Assembly (NCBI RefSeq): GCF_024757985.1
Contig: NZ_CP103289.1
Coordinates: 62,001 to 126,000, forward strand
Direction of reading: 5' to 3'
Length of the DNA stretch: 64,000 bases
Source of the DNA: Cellulomonas sp. NS3
GTDB lineage: Bacteria; Actinomycetota; Actinomycetes; Actinomycetales; Cellulomonadaceae
Shown: positions 9,803 to 17,912 of the stretch, in pieces
How the letters are laid out: each line of letters begins with the position of its first letter
Numbering within the stretch: the first letter of the stretch is position 1
Notes under the pieces: model-generated
Seen by the model: only the letters and a program-made list of their open reading frames with translations
Database searches by the model: none
Told to the model about the DNA's origin: nothing
Program-made: the position numbers and the translations under genes

Positions 9803-10312
9803 ATGTCTGCTCCGACGCTCGCCGCTCCCGCACACGTCCGCGGAGACGGTCTGCTCACGACGGGTGAGGCGGCGCGCATGCTCGGGGTCTCTCGCCAGCA
9901 CGTCGTGGACCTGACCGCGCGCGGCGACCTGCCGTTCGAGAGCGTCGGCACGCATCGACGGGTCCGGCTCAGCGACGTGGAACGGCTTCGGTACGGCACC
10001 ACGAGGATGGCCGCGGATCAGCGCCGCTCGCTGCGTCTGGCGCACGCCGTCGCCGGCAAGCTCGTGCAGGACCCCGAGGGGGTCCTCGCAGTCGCGCGCA
10101 CCAACCTGGGCCAGATGCAGAGCCGGCACACGCGCGGGCGCACGGCCTCGTGGCTCCAGCAGTGGCAGGACCTGCTCGCCGGCCCTGTCGACGAGCTTCT
10201 CGAGGTCCTGACGTCTCCCAGCCCTCGTGCGCGTGAGCTCCGGCAGAACTCGCCGTTCGCGGGCGTCCTGAGCGAGGACGAGCGCGCCGCGGTCCTGCGG
10301 TCGGCGCGATGA
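9803..10312 (+). CDS. Excisionase-type HTH protein, probable antitoxin
   Basis: A 169-residue DNA-binding protein. Residues about 17-65 form an excisionase/MerR-like winged helix (LLTTGEAARMLGVSRQHVVDL, then GDLPFESVGTHRRVRLSDVERL). The remaining 100 residues are helical and of unknown fold, suited to binding a partner. It overlaps the next gene by ATGA and has an inverted repeat over its promoter. HTH genes coupled to DUF6036-type nucleotidyltransferases are a recurrent pair, so I infer that this protein is the antitoxin and autorepressor. It is not a phage excisionase: no integrase is nearby. Confidence 0.75.
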   Translation: MSAPTLAAPAHVRGDGLLTTGEAARMLGVSRQHVVDLTARGDLPFESVGTHRRVRLSDVERLRYGTTRMAADQRRSLRLAHAVAGKLVQDPEGVLAVARTNLGQMQSRHTRGRTASWLQQWQDLLAGPVDELLEVLTSPSPRARELRQNSPFAGVLSEDERAAVLRSAR

Positions 10313-10872
10313 GGCGCAGCGAGCTCGCCCACATCCTGCGCGCGGCGTCGACGATCGCGGGAGACGCTGAGGTCCTGCTGGTCGGGTCGCAGTCGATCCT
10401 CGGGAGCTTCGACGAGGACGATCTGCCGGACGAGGCGGTCGGATCGATCGAGGCCGACGTCGCGTTCTTCGGAGCGGACGCGGGTGAGAAGGCGCTCCGG
10501 GTCGACGGCGCCATCGGCGAGGACTCCGGCTTCCACCAGGTGTACGGGTACTACGCCCAAGGCATCGAGATCGACGGGCTGGTCGTTCTGCCGACGGGCT
10601 GGGAGCAGCGCGTCGTCATCTGGCAGTCACAGTCGTCGGCGCCGGGTCGTGCACACTGCCTCGAACGGCACGACCTGGCGGTGTCCAAGCTCGCCGCGTT
10701 CCGGGAGAAGGACAGGGAGTTCGTGCACGCCCTCCTGACGTGCGGACTGCTGCAGCCCGAGATCGTGCTCGAGCGGCTCGACGGGACGCCCGGGCTGGCG
10801 GCGCCGCACCGCCGTCGGCTGCAGGCCTGGGTACGTGCCAGTGCGCCACGTATCCAATCGCGCCCTGAGTGA
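10309..10872 (+). CDS. DUF6036-type nucleotidyltransferase, probable toxin
   Basis: A 187-residue protein of the nucleotidyltransferase superfamily. Near the N-terminus LLVGSQSILGS matches the GG/GS motif of the fold, followed by IEADVAFF with the spaced acidic residues expected for metal binding, and later HDLAVSKLAAFREKDREFV, the conserved C-terminal helix of DUF6036/AbiEii-like proteins. It overlaps the upstream HTH gene (ATGA). AbiEii and MenT toxins inactivate tRNA or other targets by nucleotide transfer. Whether this protein is toxic is inferred. A housekeeping kanamycin-nucleotidyltransferase-like role is less likely given the pairing. Confidence 0.72.
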   Translation: MRRSELAHILRAASTIAGDAEVLLVGSQSILGSFDEDDLPDEAVGSIEADVAFFGADAGEKALRVDGAIGEDSGFHQVYGYYAQGIEIDGLVVLPTGWEQRVVIWQSQSSAPGRAHCLERHDLAVSKLAAFREKDREFVHALLTCGLLQPEIVLERLDGTPGLAAPHRRRLQAWVRASAPRIQSRPE

Positions 10873-11082
10873 TCCGTTCCCGCAACGGCAGGCACCTCGA
10901 GCGCACGGCTGGCTCCTCAGGCGGGGCGTGGCGGCGTCGACTCAGGCCGCGAACACGTAGTCGTGGCGCCAGCGTGGCGCCGCGGTCTCGCTGCGGCGCG
11001 TCGTCCCGCCGTTCGGTGGCCGCACCGCTCACTCGCACCGGACTCACGCGGAGCGGTCCGGAGGCTGTGAAACGTTTAGACC

Positions 11083-11129
11083 TTGCGCATCGGGAAAGCG
11101 TTCTCCTAGTCTGCGGAAACCGCTTCCCG
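11083..11129 (+). promoter_or_regulatory. Pectate lyase promoter with LacI-type operators
   Basis: The -35-like TTGCGC (11083-11088), an 18-base spacer and a TAGTCT -10 box (11107-11112) form a plausible promoter. GGAAAGCGTTCTCC lies in the spacer (about 11093-11106) and GGAAACCGCTTCC just past the -10 box (about 11115-11127). A weaker relative, GAAACGTTTA, is at about 11069-11078. These CG-centred imperfect palindromes resemble LacI/GalR-family sites, which suggests catabolite or substrate repression. Confidence 0.6.
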
Positions 11130-11182
11130 AGGGTGCGTCGAGAAGGTCCGCGCGGCCCGCCTGCGCCACCCACGGAGGCCGG

Positions 11183-11258
11183 CAGTCCCACATGCAGCGG
11201 GACGACAGCGCACGCCCACCCGACAGTCCCCCACGCAGCGGGACCACAGCACACGCCG
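11183..11258 (+). repeat. Duplicated hairpin unit in the pectate lyase leader
   Basis: Two copies of a 35-base unit (11183-11217 and 11224-11258) match at 30 of 35 positions. Each can fold into a hairpin with a GTCCC/GGGAC stem and a loop of about 9 bases. They lie in the untranslated leader 120-200 bases before the start codon and could affect mRNA stability or translation. Confidence 0.6.
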
Positions 11259-11380
11259 ACCCACCACGGAGCGGCGTCCACGCCGGAGACGGCCACCCGC
11301 GGACGCACGGCGTCACACCGGGAGCACCCGGCACAGCACCACAGCAACGCCCCGAGTTCAAAGACGAAGGAGAGGCACCG

Positions 11381-12952
11381 ATGAGAGCAGCACGAGCACG
11401 ACGTCCCCTGGCAGCAGGAGCCACGCTCGCCCTGGCGGCGACGATGGGCCTGACCGCCCTGGCGACGTCGGGAGCGCAGGCCGCGGTCTCGGGCACCGCC
11501 AACGGCTTCGCCGCCGGCACCACCGGCGGTGCCGGCGGCCAGACCGTGCGGGCCACCACGGGCACCGCGATCCACGCCGCGCTCTGCGCCCGCGCCAGCA
11601 AGTCGACCCCGATCGTCATCGAGGTCGAGGGCACGATCAACCACGGCAACACGTCGCAGGTCTCCGGCGCCGGCTGCAGCACCGCAGCGGGCGTGATCGA
11701 GCTCAAGGGCATCAGCAACGTCTCGATCGTGGGCGTCGGCAGCGGCGCGACGTTCGACCAGCTCGGCATCCACATCCGTGACTCGAGCAACATCATCCTC
11801 CAGAACGTCACGGTCAAGAACGTCAAGAAGTCCGGCTCGCCCACGTCGAACGGCGGCGACGCGATCGGCATGGAGAGCACGGTCCGCAACGTCTGGGTGG
11901 ACCACGTGACCCTCGAGGCGTCGGGTGGCGAGTCCGCCGGCTACGACGGCCTCTTCGACCTCAAGAACGACGTCGAGAACGTGACGCTCTCCTACGCGAT
12001 CCTGCGGAACTCGGGCCGCGGCGGCCTCATCGGCTCGAGCGAGTCCGACACCGGCAGCGGCAACATCACGTTCCACCACAACCTGTACTCGAACATCGAC
12101 TCCCGCACCCCGCTGCTCCGCGGCGGCGTCGCGCACATCTACAACAACCACTACGTCAACCTGCACGAGTCGGGCATCAACTCGCGCGCCGGTGCCAGGG
12201 CGAAGGTCGAGAACAACTACTTCGAGGACTCGAAGGACGTGCTCGGCACGTTCTACACGGACCAGGCCGGCACCTGGCAGACGGCCGGCAACATCCTCGA
12301 CAACGTCACGTGGTCGAGCAAGGGCACGGACACCAACCCGGCCGGCCCGGGCATGGCGTCGACGACGACCGTGAGCGTCCCGTACTCCTACCGGCTCGAC
12401 GGTGCGAGCTGCGTCCCGGCGATCGTGAGCCAGACCGCCGGCGCCAACAAGGGCCTGCGCGTCTCGGACGGCTCGTGCACCCCGACGAACCCGACGCCGA
12501 ACCCCACCTCGACGGCCACGCCGACGTCGAACCCGACGCCGACGGCCACGAGCAACCCGACCCCGACCCCGACGTCGGGCACGCCGACCGGCACCAACCT
12601 GAGCATCGGCGCGGGCGCGGACGGCTCGAGCAAGGCGAGCGGCACGAGCTACGGCAACGTCGTCGACGGCAACCTGAGCACGTACTGGTCGCCGAGCGGC
12701 TCGACGGGCAAGGTCTCCGTCAAGTGGGGCTCCGCGAAGTCGGTGTCGAAGATCAACATCCGCACCGCCTCGGGCAGCGGCACGATCGGCTCGTGGCGCG
12801 TCCTGAACGGTGACACGGGCGCGGTGCTGGCCACCGGCAGCGGCGCCGGGGTCATCTCGTTCTCCTCGACGTCGCTCAAGAAGGTGACGTTCGAGATCAC
12901 GTCCGCCTCGGGCACCCCGCGCATCGCGGAGTTCGAGACGTACGCGGGCTAG
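11381..12952 (+). CDS. Secreted pectate lyase (PL1) with C-terminal carbohydrate-binding-like domain
   Basis: A 523-residue exported pectate lyase that cleaves polygalacturonan by beta-elimination. The signal peptide is residues 1-34 (cleavage after AQA). The PL1 parallel beta-helix spans about 40-370 and includes WVDHVTL, TFHHNLY and the RxPxxR motif (Arg242 to Arg247; Arg242 is the likely catalytic base). A Pro/Thr linker (about 370-405) leads to a discoidin-like C-terminal domain (about 406-523), probably carbohydrate-binding. ATG 11381 follows a GAAGGAGA ribosome site at 11366, and the longer upstream frame lacks coding character. Regulation by the LacI-like sites upstream is likely. A strong terminator follows. 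Confidence 0.95.
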   Translation: MRAARARRPLAAGATLALAATMGLTALATSGAQAAVSGTANGFAAGTTGGAGGQTVRATTGTAIHAALCARASKSTPIVIEVEGTINHGNTSQVSGAGCSTAAGVIELKGISNVSIVGVGSGATFDQLGIHIRDSSNIILQNVTVKNVKKSGSPTSNGGDAIGMESTVRNVWVDHVTLEASGGESAGYDGLFDLKNDVENVTLSYAILRNSGRGGLIGSSESDTGSGNITFHHNLYSNIDSRTPLLRGGVAHIYNNHYVNLHESGINSRAGARAKVENNYFEDSKDVLGTFYTDQAGTWQTAGNILDNVTWSSKGTDTNPAGPGMASTTTVSVPYSYRLDGASCVPAIVSQTAGANKGLRVSDGSCTPTNPTPNPTSTATPTSNPTPTATSNPTPTPTSGTPTGTNLSIGAGADGSSKASGTSYGNVVDGNLSTYWSPSGSTGKVSVKWGSAKSVSKINIRTASGSGTIGSWRVLNGDTGAVLATGSGAGVISFSSTSLKKVTFEITSASGTPRIAEFETYAG

Positions 12953-12964
12953 TCCCGTCGCGGT

Positions 12965-13008
12965 CGGCTGTGGGTGGTGCCCTTCCCCCGGGGCGCCACC
13001 CACAGCCG
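12965..13008 (+). terminator. Hairpin terminator after pectate lyase
   Basis: A stem of about 18 bp (12965-12982 with 12991-13008), perfect except for one G:U-type pair, closed by an 8-base loop, begins 12 bases after the stop codon. It is among the strongest hairpins in the window. Confidence 0.8.
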
Positions 13009-13070
13009 TCTCCAGGGCACCCGTAGGCGACCACCGGCAGGCCGGTGCCACCGGGCCTCACCCGCAGCAT

Positions 13071-13127
13071 CACCCGGGTCGCGTCCGCGCCTCACCCGGA
13101 GGACCACCCCGGTCGCGCCCGCGCCTC
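13071..13127 (+). repeat. Imperfect 23-bp direct repeat upstream of TPM gene
   Basis: CACCCGGGTCGCGTCC... at 13071-13093 recurs at 13105-13127 with 21 of 23 matches (34-bp period), immediately before the start of the TPM-domain gene. It may be a simple duplication or a tandem protein-binding site; nothing else supports either view. Confidence 0.5.
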
Positions 13128-13142
13128 TGGCACCCTGGGCGC

Positions 13143-15194
13143 ATGACCGATCCCGCCCCGGTGCCGGGCGCTCCGACCGTGCGCCGCGCCGGCGCCGCCG
13201 TCGCCACCGTGCTGCTCGCGCTGCTCACCCTGCTCGCCGGAGCCGGACGGGCGGCGGCCGAGCCCCCGCAGGACCTGCGCGACGAGGTGACCGACCTGGC
13301 GGGTGTCCTGGGAACCGGGACCGACGACGTCACCGCGGCGCTCGACGAGCTCGCCGACGCGACGCCCTACCAGCTGTTCGTGGTCTACGTGGCGACCTTC
13401 GACGGCCTCGACGCCGCCGACTGGGCGGACCGGACCGCGGGTCTCTCGGACCTCGGGCCCGACGACATCCTGCTCGCGGTCGCCGTCGAGGACCGGCGGT
13501 ACCAGGTGTCCGTGGACGGGGCGATCGCCCTGACCGACGACGACCTGCGCGTCGTCGAGACCGAGTACGTCGAGCCCGCGCTGAGCGACGACGACTGGGC
13601 CGGTGCGGCGGTCGCGGCCGCCGAGGGGTACGCGGCCGTGGCCGACGGCGGCGGCTCGGGCGGCTCGTCCGGCGGGTCCGGCTCGGGGGCGGCCCCGTGG
13701 CTCGTCGGCGCCGGTGTCCTCGGCGCGGTCGGGGTGGGCGGCGTGCTCCTGCGGCGCCGGCGGTCCGCGACCCCCGGGCCCGCCGCGGTGCCGCTCCGGG
13801 AGCTCGAGCAGCGGGCGGGTGCGGCGCTCGTGGCGGTCGACGAGGCGGTGCAGTCCTCGACGCAGGAGCTCGGCTTCGCCCAGGCCCAGTTCGGCACCGA
13901 GGCGACGCGCGTGTTCGAGGACGTCCTCGCCGACGCCCGCGCGACCCTCGCGGCGGCCTTCGCCGTCCGGCAGCAGCTCGACGACGACGAGCGCGAGACG
14001 CGCGACGAGCGCCGCGCGATGCTCGGCCGGGTCCTCGACCTGTGCGCCCAGGCCGACGCCGCGCTCGACGCCCAGAAGTCGGCGTTCGACACGCTCCGGG
14101 ACCTGCACGCCCGGGCCCCGCAGGTGCTGACCGACCTGGGTCTGCGCACCGAGGAGGTGGCCGGGCGGCTGCCCGCGGCCCGGGCCGCTCTCGACGCGCT
14201 CGGCGCCACGTACGCACCCGCCGCGCTCGAGTCCGTGGCCGGTCACGTGGACCGTGCGGCCGCGCTGCTCGACCACGCGCGCACCGTCGTCGCCCAGGGC
14301 ACCGCCGCGCTCGACAGCGACCGGGGCGCGGCCGTCGGGCTGGCGCGGACCGCCGAGGGCTGCCTCGGTCAGGCCGTCGCGCTGCTCGACGCCGTGGGCC
14401 GGGCCGGCGACGACCTCGCCGCGGCGCCCGCACGCATCGACGCCGCGTCGGCCTCGCTCGCCGCCGACGTCGACGACGCCGCCCGGCTGGCACCCGACGA
14501 CGACGCCGTGACCGCCGCGGTCTACGCTGCACGCGCCGCCCGGTCCGCGGCCGCCGACCCGCGCGCGGCCGCCGACCCCCTCGCGACGCTCGCGGCGCTG
14601 ACCACCGCCGAGGAGCGGCTCGACGGGCTGCTCGCGCCGCTGCGCGCCGAGGAGGAGAACCGTGCCCGGGCGCGTGCCCGGCTCGCCGCCACGCTCGCGT
14701 CCGTGCGCGCGGAGATCGGCTCCGTCACGGAGCTCGTCCGCCTCGACGCCGCCGTGCTCAGCGCGGCACCGAGGACGAGGCTCGCCGAGGCGCAGCGGCT
14801 CGCCGGCGAGGCCGAGGCGCTCGCGGACACCGACCCGGTCGGGGCGCTCGCGCACACCCAGCACGCGTCCCGGCTGCTCGCGGAGGCGCGGACCCTGGCC
14901 TGCACGGAGGCGGCGATCGCCCGCGCGGCCGCCCGGCCTGACCCCACCCCGAGCTGGTCGACGGGCGGCTCCTGGGGCTCGTCGTCGTCCTCCGGCGGCG
15001 GGTGGCTCGCCGGCTGGGGCGGCTCGGGTGGCTCGTCCTCGGGTGGCGGCTGGAGCAGCGGGTCGTCGCGTCGGAGCTCGTCGAGCTCGCGCCGGTCGTC
15101 CTCCTCGAGCTCGCGCCGGTCGAGCTCGTCGTCGCGCCGCAGCTCGAGCTCGGGGCGCAGCAGCGGGCGCCGGGGCGGCGGCGGGCGGTTCTGA
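13143..15194 (+). CDS. TPM-domain membrane protein with Ser/Arg-rich tail
   Basis: A 683-residue exported or membrane protein. Residues 1-40 form a signal peptide, and a TPM domain (about 45-160, with DDVTAALDELADATPYQLFVVYV and WADRTAGLSDLGPDDILLAVAVEDRRY) follows, a domain named for a TLP18.3/Psb32/MOLO-1 relationship. A Gly/Ser spacer precedes one transmembrane helix near 185-205 and a long helical, probably coiled-coil cytoplasmic region (about 220-600). The last 80 residues are Gly/Ser/Trp-rich and then alternate RR with runs of Ser. The architecture is common in actinobacteria; the function is unknown, probably envelope maintenance. Confidence 0.88.
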   Translation: MTDPAPVPGAPTVRRAGAAVATVLLALLTLLAGAGRAAAEPPQDLRDEVTDLAGVLGTGTDDVTAALDELADATPYQLFVVYVATFDGLDAADWADRTAGLSDLGPDDILLAVAVEDRRYQVSVDGAIALTDDDLRVVETEYVEPALSDDDWAGAAVAAAEGYAAVADGGGSGGSSGGSGSGAAPWLVGAGVLGAVGVGGVLLRRRRSATPGPAAVPLRELEQRAGAALVAVDEAVQSSTQELGFAQAQFGTEATRVFEDVLADARATLAAAFAVRQQLDDDERETRDERRAMLGRVLDLCAQADAALDAQKSAFDTLRDLHARAPQVLTDLGLRTEEVAGRLPAARAALDALGATYAPAALESVAGHVDRAAALLDHARTVVAQGTAALDSDRGAAVGLARTAEGCLGQAVALLDAVGRAGDDLAAAPARIDAASASLAADVDDAARLAPDDDAVTAAVYAARAARSAAADPRAAADPLATLAALTTAEERLDGLLAPLRAEEENRARARARLAATLASVRAEIGSVTELVRLDAAVLSAAPRTRLAEAQRLAGEAEALADTDPVGALAHTQHASRLLAEARTLACTEAAIARAAARPDPTPSWSTGGSWGSSSSSGGGWLAGWGGSGGSSSGGGWSSGSSRRSSSSSRRSSSSSSRRSSSSSRRSSSSGRSSGRRGGGGRF

Positions 15195-15307
15195 CCCTCG
15201 TCGGCCGCGCTGCCACGTCCCCGCGCGCGCACGCGGTCGCGGCCGCCCCGAGCCCGCGGCGGGTTCCCCGCGCTGCCGACGCCCGCGCCCCGACCTAGCC
15301 TCGTCGC

Positions 15308-15736
15308 ATGACCGGACCCCCGCTGACGACGCCGGACGGCCGCTACCTCGTGGTCCGCGGGCGCCTGTGGCGGTGCTCCGACCCTGGGCTCACCCCGGAG
15401 CGCCGCGACGAGCTGACCCGCGAGCTCATGCGGGCCCGGCGCGACAAGCAGACGGCGATGCGGCGTGAGGACCGGGAGCGGCGCGAGGACGCCCGCGCCC
15501 GGGTCGACGCCGCGAAGCGGGCCCTCGGCGAGCGCGGGCCGGTGTGGTGGTCCGACGGCGCCCCGGACCTGACACGGCACCTGGCGCGCACCACGCCGTA
15601 CGCGGACTGGTACGCGTCGCTCGCGGAGGCACCGGAGCCACCGGAGCCGTCGCCCGCGCCGGAGCGGTCGCCCGCACCGGGGCACGATCCCGACGCGCCC
15701 GTGCCGTCGTCGAGCGGCTCGTCCCGCCGCGCATGA
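15308..15736 (+). CDS. Conserved hypothetical protein (PDGRYLVVRGRLWR family)
   Basis: A 142-residue soluble protein. The N-terminus PDGRYLVVRGRLWRCSDP and the core ARVDAAKRALGERGPVWWSDGAPDLTRHLARTTPYADWY belong to a widespread family of small bacterial proteins without assigned function, sometimes mislabelled as a Tol biopolymer transporter. A strongly charged helix (about 35-65) separates the two motifs, and a Pro-rich tail is specific to this copy. No membrane segment or catalytic motif is visible. Confidence 0.7.
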   Translation: MTGPPLTTPDGRYLVVRGRLWRCSDPGLTPERRDELTRELMRARRDKQTAMRREDRERREDARARVDAAKRALGERGPVWWSDGAPDLTRHLARTTPYADWYASLAEAPEPPEPSPAPERSPAPGHDPDAPVPSSSGSSRRA

Positions 15737-15853
15737 TCCCGCGCTCCGCAGCCCTCCTCATGGCATCGTGGCGCGCTGCCCGTCGCCCACGGGCCACCGC
15801 CGTCGCACCCACCGAGGACCCCCGTGCGTCCCGGACGCGCTGAGCGTCGCCCG

Positions 15854-16405
15854 TCACAGCAGCCCCGCGAGCCGGTACAGCACGAGCGACCCCGCGACGG
15901 CGACGTTCAGGCTGGCCCCCGTGCCGACCATCGGGATCTCGACGACCTGGTCGAGCAGCCCGAGCGCCTCGGGCGGGATGCCGGTCTGCTCGTGCCCGAG
16001 CACGACGACGGTCCGGCGCCGCGCCGCGGGGAGGTCGCCCAGCCGGATCGCCTCGTCGGCGAGCTCGACGCCCACGACCGCCGACCCGGCGTCGCGCTGC
16101 TCGGCGAGCCACCGGACGCGGTTGCCGGTCCAGTGCACGCACGCCGGGCGCCGCAGCGTGTTGCCGCGCTCGAGCGCCTCGGGGACCCACGGCAGGCGGG
16201 GCACCGCGAGGCACGCACCGACCGCGTCGCAGGTGCGCAGGAGCGTGCCGAGGTTGACGCCGTGCAGCGGCCACAGGGGTGCGACGACGAGGTGGTCCCA
16301 GCAGCCGTGCGCGCGGCGGCGGCGCTCGTGGCGCAGGTCCTTGCGGCTGCGGACCCGGACAGGGCTCACGGGCGGGGCGCCCTGGGGTGCGCGTGCGCCG
16401 CTCAT
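15854..16405 (-). CDS. SpoU/TrmH-family RNA 2'-O-methyltransferase
   Basis: A 183-residue SAM-dependent ribose methyltransferase of the SPOUT class acting on tRNA or rRNA. All three class motifs are visible: motif 1 NLGTLLRTCDAVG, motif 2 VVVLGHEQTGIPPEA, and motif 3 EIPMVGTGASLNVAVAGSLVLY at the C-terminus, which form the SAM-binding knot. The ATG at 16405 gives a length normal for a TrmH without an N-terminal substrate domain. A longer frame continues upstream but is antisense to other genes. The target nucleotide cannot be assigned. Confidence 0.92.
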   Translation of the reverse strand: MSGARAPQGAPPVSPVRVRSRKDLRHERRRRAHGCWDHLVVAPLWPLHGVNLGTLLRTCDAVGACLAVPRLPWVPEALERGNTLRRPACVHWTGNRVRWLAEQRDAGSAVVGVELADEAIRLGDLPAARRRTVVVLGHEQTGIPPEALGLLDQVVEIPMVGTGASLNVAVAGSLVLYRLAGLL

Positions 16406-16690
16406 CGGTCGTGAGGGGCGGACCCTCCGGGACGGGTGGTGCTCGGGCGGGCGGTGCGTGTCATCGCGGGCGGCGCTTCGCGGCGCGCCGGGGCCATCAC
16501 CGGTGGGGCAAGGAGCGGCGACAGCATGCCACGACGGGACGGCGGGGTCGAGGGAACCTGTTCCCGGAACCGCCCTGGCGAGGCTCTGACCAGCGCTAGT
16601 GTGCGGGCGCAGCAGTCGTCGCCGGAGTGGCCGGACGGACGAGCAGGGGCCACGCCGGTCGTGTCCGACCGGCAGACAGGGGTGTCGACG

Positions 16691-17332
16691 GTGTTCGTGA
16701 TCTGGGGCATGCGCGTGCTCAACGCGGTGCTGGGGACGGGGCAGTTCCACTGCCCGCAGTGCGGGGTCGACGCGGAGTACCGGCGGGTGCAGCCGCGGCA
16801 GTGGTTCACGTTCTTCTTCGTCCCGGTGATCCCGCTGCGCCGGCTCGAGCCGCACGTCGAGTGCACGCGCTGCGGCACCGCGTTCCGCGACGCGGTGCTC
16901 GGCGAGCCGACGACGCAGCTCTTCGAGCACCAGGTGGGGCTCGCGAACCGCGCCGCCGTCGCGCACCTCGTCGCCGTCTCCGGGGCGGCCGGCCCCGCCC
17001 TGCGTGACCTCGCCGTCGCGCTGCTCGCGACGTCGGCCGGGGTGTCGCCGGCCTACGACCACGCCGCGCTCGCGCAGGACGTGGCCGCGTTCGCCGACCC
17101 CGACGTCACGCTCGCGTACCTCCGGCCGCTCGCGCACACGATGACGACCGAGGGCCGCGAGGAGTTCCTGCGCCGCGTCCTGACGTTCGCCGACAGGCAC
17201 GACCGGACCGCCGACCGCTCGGCGCTCGTGGCCGGGTACGCCGCCGCCGTCGGGCTCAGCGCCGCGCACGCCGTGGGCATCGCGGCCACGGCGCGCCGCG
17301 CCGACGACCCGCAGCCGGGCGGTGCCGCGTGA
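16691..17332 (+). CDS. Zinc-ribbon protein (MFVIWG family)
   Basis: A 213-residue protein starting MFVIWGMR, with a zinc ribbon formed by CPQC (near residue 18) and CTRC (near residue 55) around a hydrophobic FTFFFVPVIPL segment. The rest is helical (about 75-200), resembling a TerB-like or alpha-helical bundle. GTG 16691 is chosen because AGGGG at 16676 is suitably spaced and related proteins begin MFxIxG; GTG 16682 and 16661 are alternatives. It overlaps the next gene by GTGA. The function is unknown. Confidence 0.75.
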   Translation: MFVIWGMRVLNAVLGTGQFHCPQCGVDAEYRRVQPRQWFTFFFVPVIPLRRLEPHVECTRCGTAFRDAVLGEPTTQLFEHQVGLANRAAVAHLVAVSGAAGPALRDLAVALLATSAGVSPAYDHAALAQDVAAFADPDVTLAYLRPLAHTMTTEGREEFLRRVLTFADRHDRTADRSALVAGYAAAVGLSAAHAVGIAATARRADDPQPGGAA

Positions 17333-17793
17333 GCGTCCCGACGATCCCGTTCGCGCCCGGTGCCGACGCGGCGTTCGCCCCGCCGCCCGGCTGGACGGTC
17401 CCCGCGGGCTTCGACCCGCGCCGCGGCCACCTGCCCGACCCGGCCTGGCCGCCCGCGCCCGAGGGCTGGCAGTTCTGGACCGCGCCGCCCACCCCGGGCC
17501 GCGCCGCCGGGTTCGTCGCGAGCGTCGGCCCGACGAGGCTGGTCCTGGGCGGCGTCCTCGCGGCCGTCGCCGTCGTCCTGGTGCTGGGCCAGGTGGTCGG
17601 CGACGACGTCGCGACGGACGGCGTCGGCTCCTGCTGGTCGGCGGGCACGTCCGACGTCTACGCGGTGGCCTGCGACGACGACGCGGCCGCCTACCGGGTG
17701 ACGAGCGTCGTCGACTCGGCCGTCTCGTGCACCAGCCCGGCCGGCTACCTCGAGGACGGGGCGCGCTTCCTGTGCCTCGAGGTGATCGGCTGA
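17329..17793 (+). CDS. PPxGW-motif single-pass membrane protein
   Basis: A 154-residue protein with two proline/tryptophan motifs at the N-terminus (APPPGWTVP and PDPAWPPAPEGWQFW), one transmembrane helix (about 67-88) and a C-terminal extracytoplasmic domain of about 60 residues with four Cys (CWSAG, CDDD, CTSP, CLEV) that could form two disulfides. Its GTG start overlaps the zinc-ribbon gene stop, so the two are co-translated. The function is unknown; the N-terminal motif is shared with the following gene. Confidence 0.7.
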   Translation: MSVPTIPFAPGADAAFAPPPGWTVPAGFDPRRGHLPDPAWPPAPEGWQFWTAPPTPGRAAGFVASVGPTRLVLGGVLAAVAVVLVLGQVVGDDVATDGVGSCWSAGTSDVYAVACDDDAAAYRVTSVVDSAVSCTSPAGYLEDGARFLCLEVIG

Positions 17794-17912
17794 GCCCCGC
17801 ACCCCCGAGCGCACCGCTGTCCCCGGCGCCACCCGAGCGACCCCGCAGCGGGGCCCTCGCCGCGCGGACGTCCACCCCCGAGCTCTCCGAGCACGACCCG
17901 AAGGAGCCGATC

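Larger units (their letters stand above)
10873..11380 (+). other. 508-bp intergenic region upstream of pectate lyase
   Basis: No convincing gene lies here; the open frames have no family resemblance and no ribosome site. The left half contains palindromes such as TGGCGCCA. The middle carries the probable pectate lyase promoter and LacI-like sites (11083-11129), and the right half a 5' leader of about 270 bases with duplicated hairpins (11183-11258). Confidence 0.6.

Noticed and set aside
9803-10312. Reading the HTH gene as a phage or ICE excisionase
   Set aside because: No integrase, attachment site or other mobile gene is nearby; the coupled nucleotidyltransferase and autoregulatory repeat fit a toxin-antitoxin module better.
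10869-11384. 171-residue open frame upstream of pectate lyase
   Set aside because: No ribosome site or motif, composition unlike proteins, and it overlaps the promoter and hairpin repeats.
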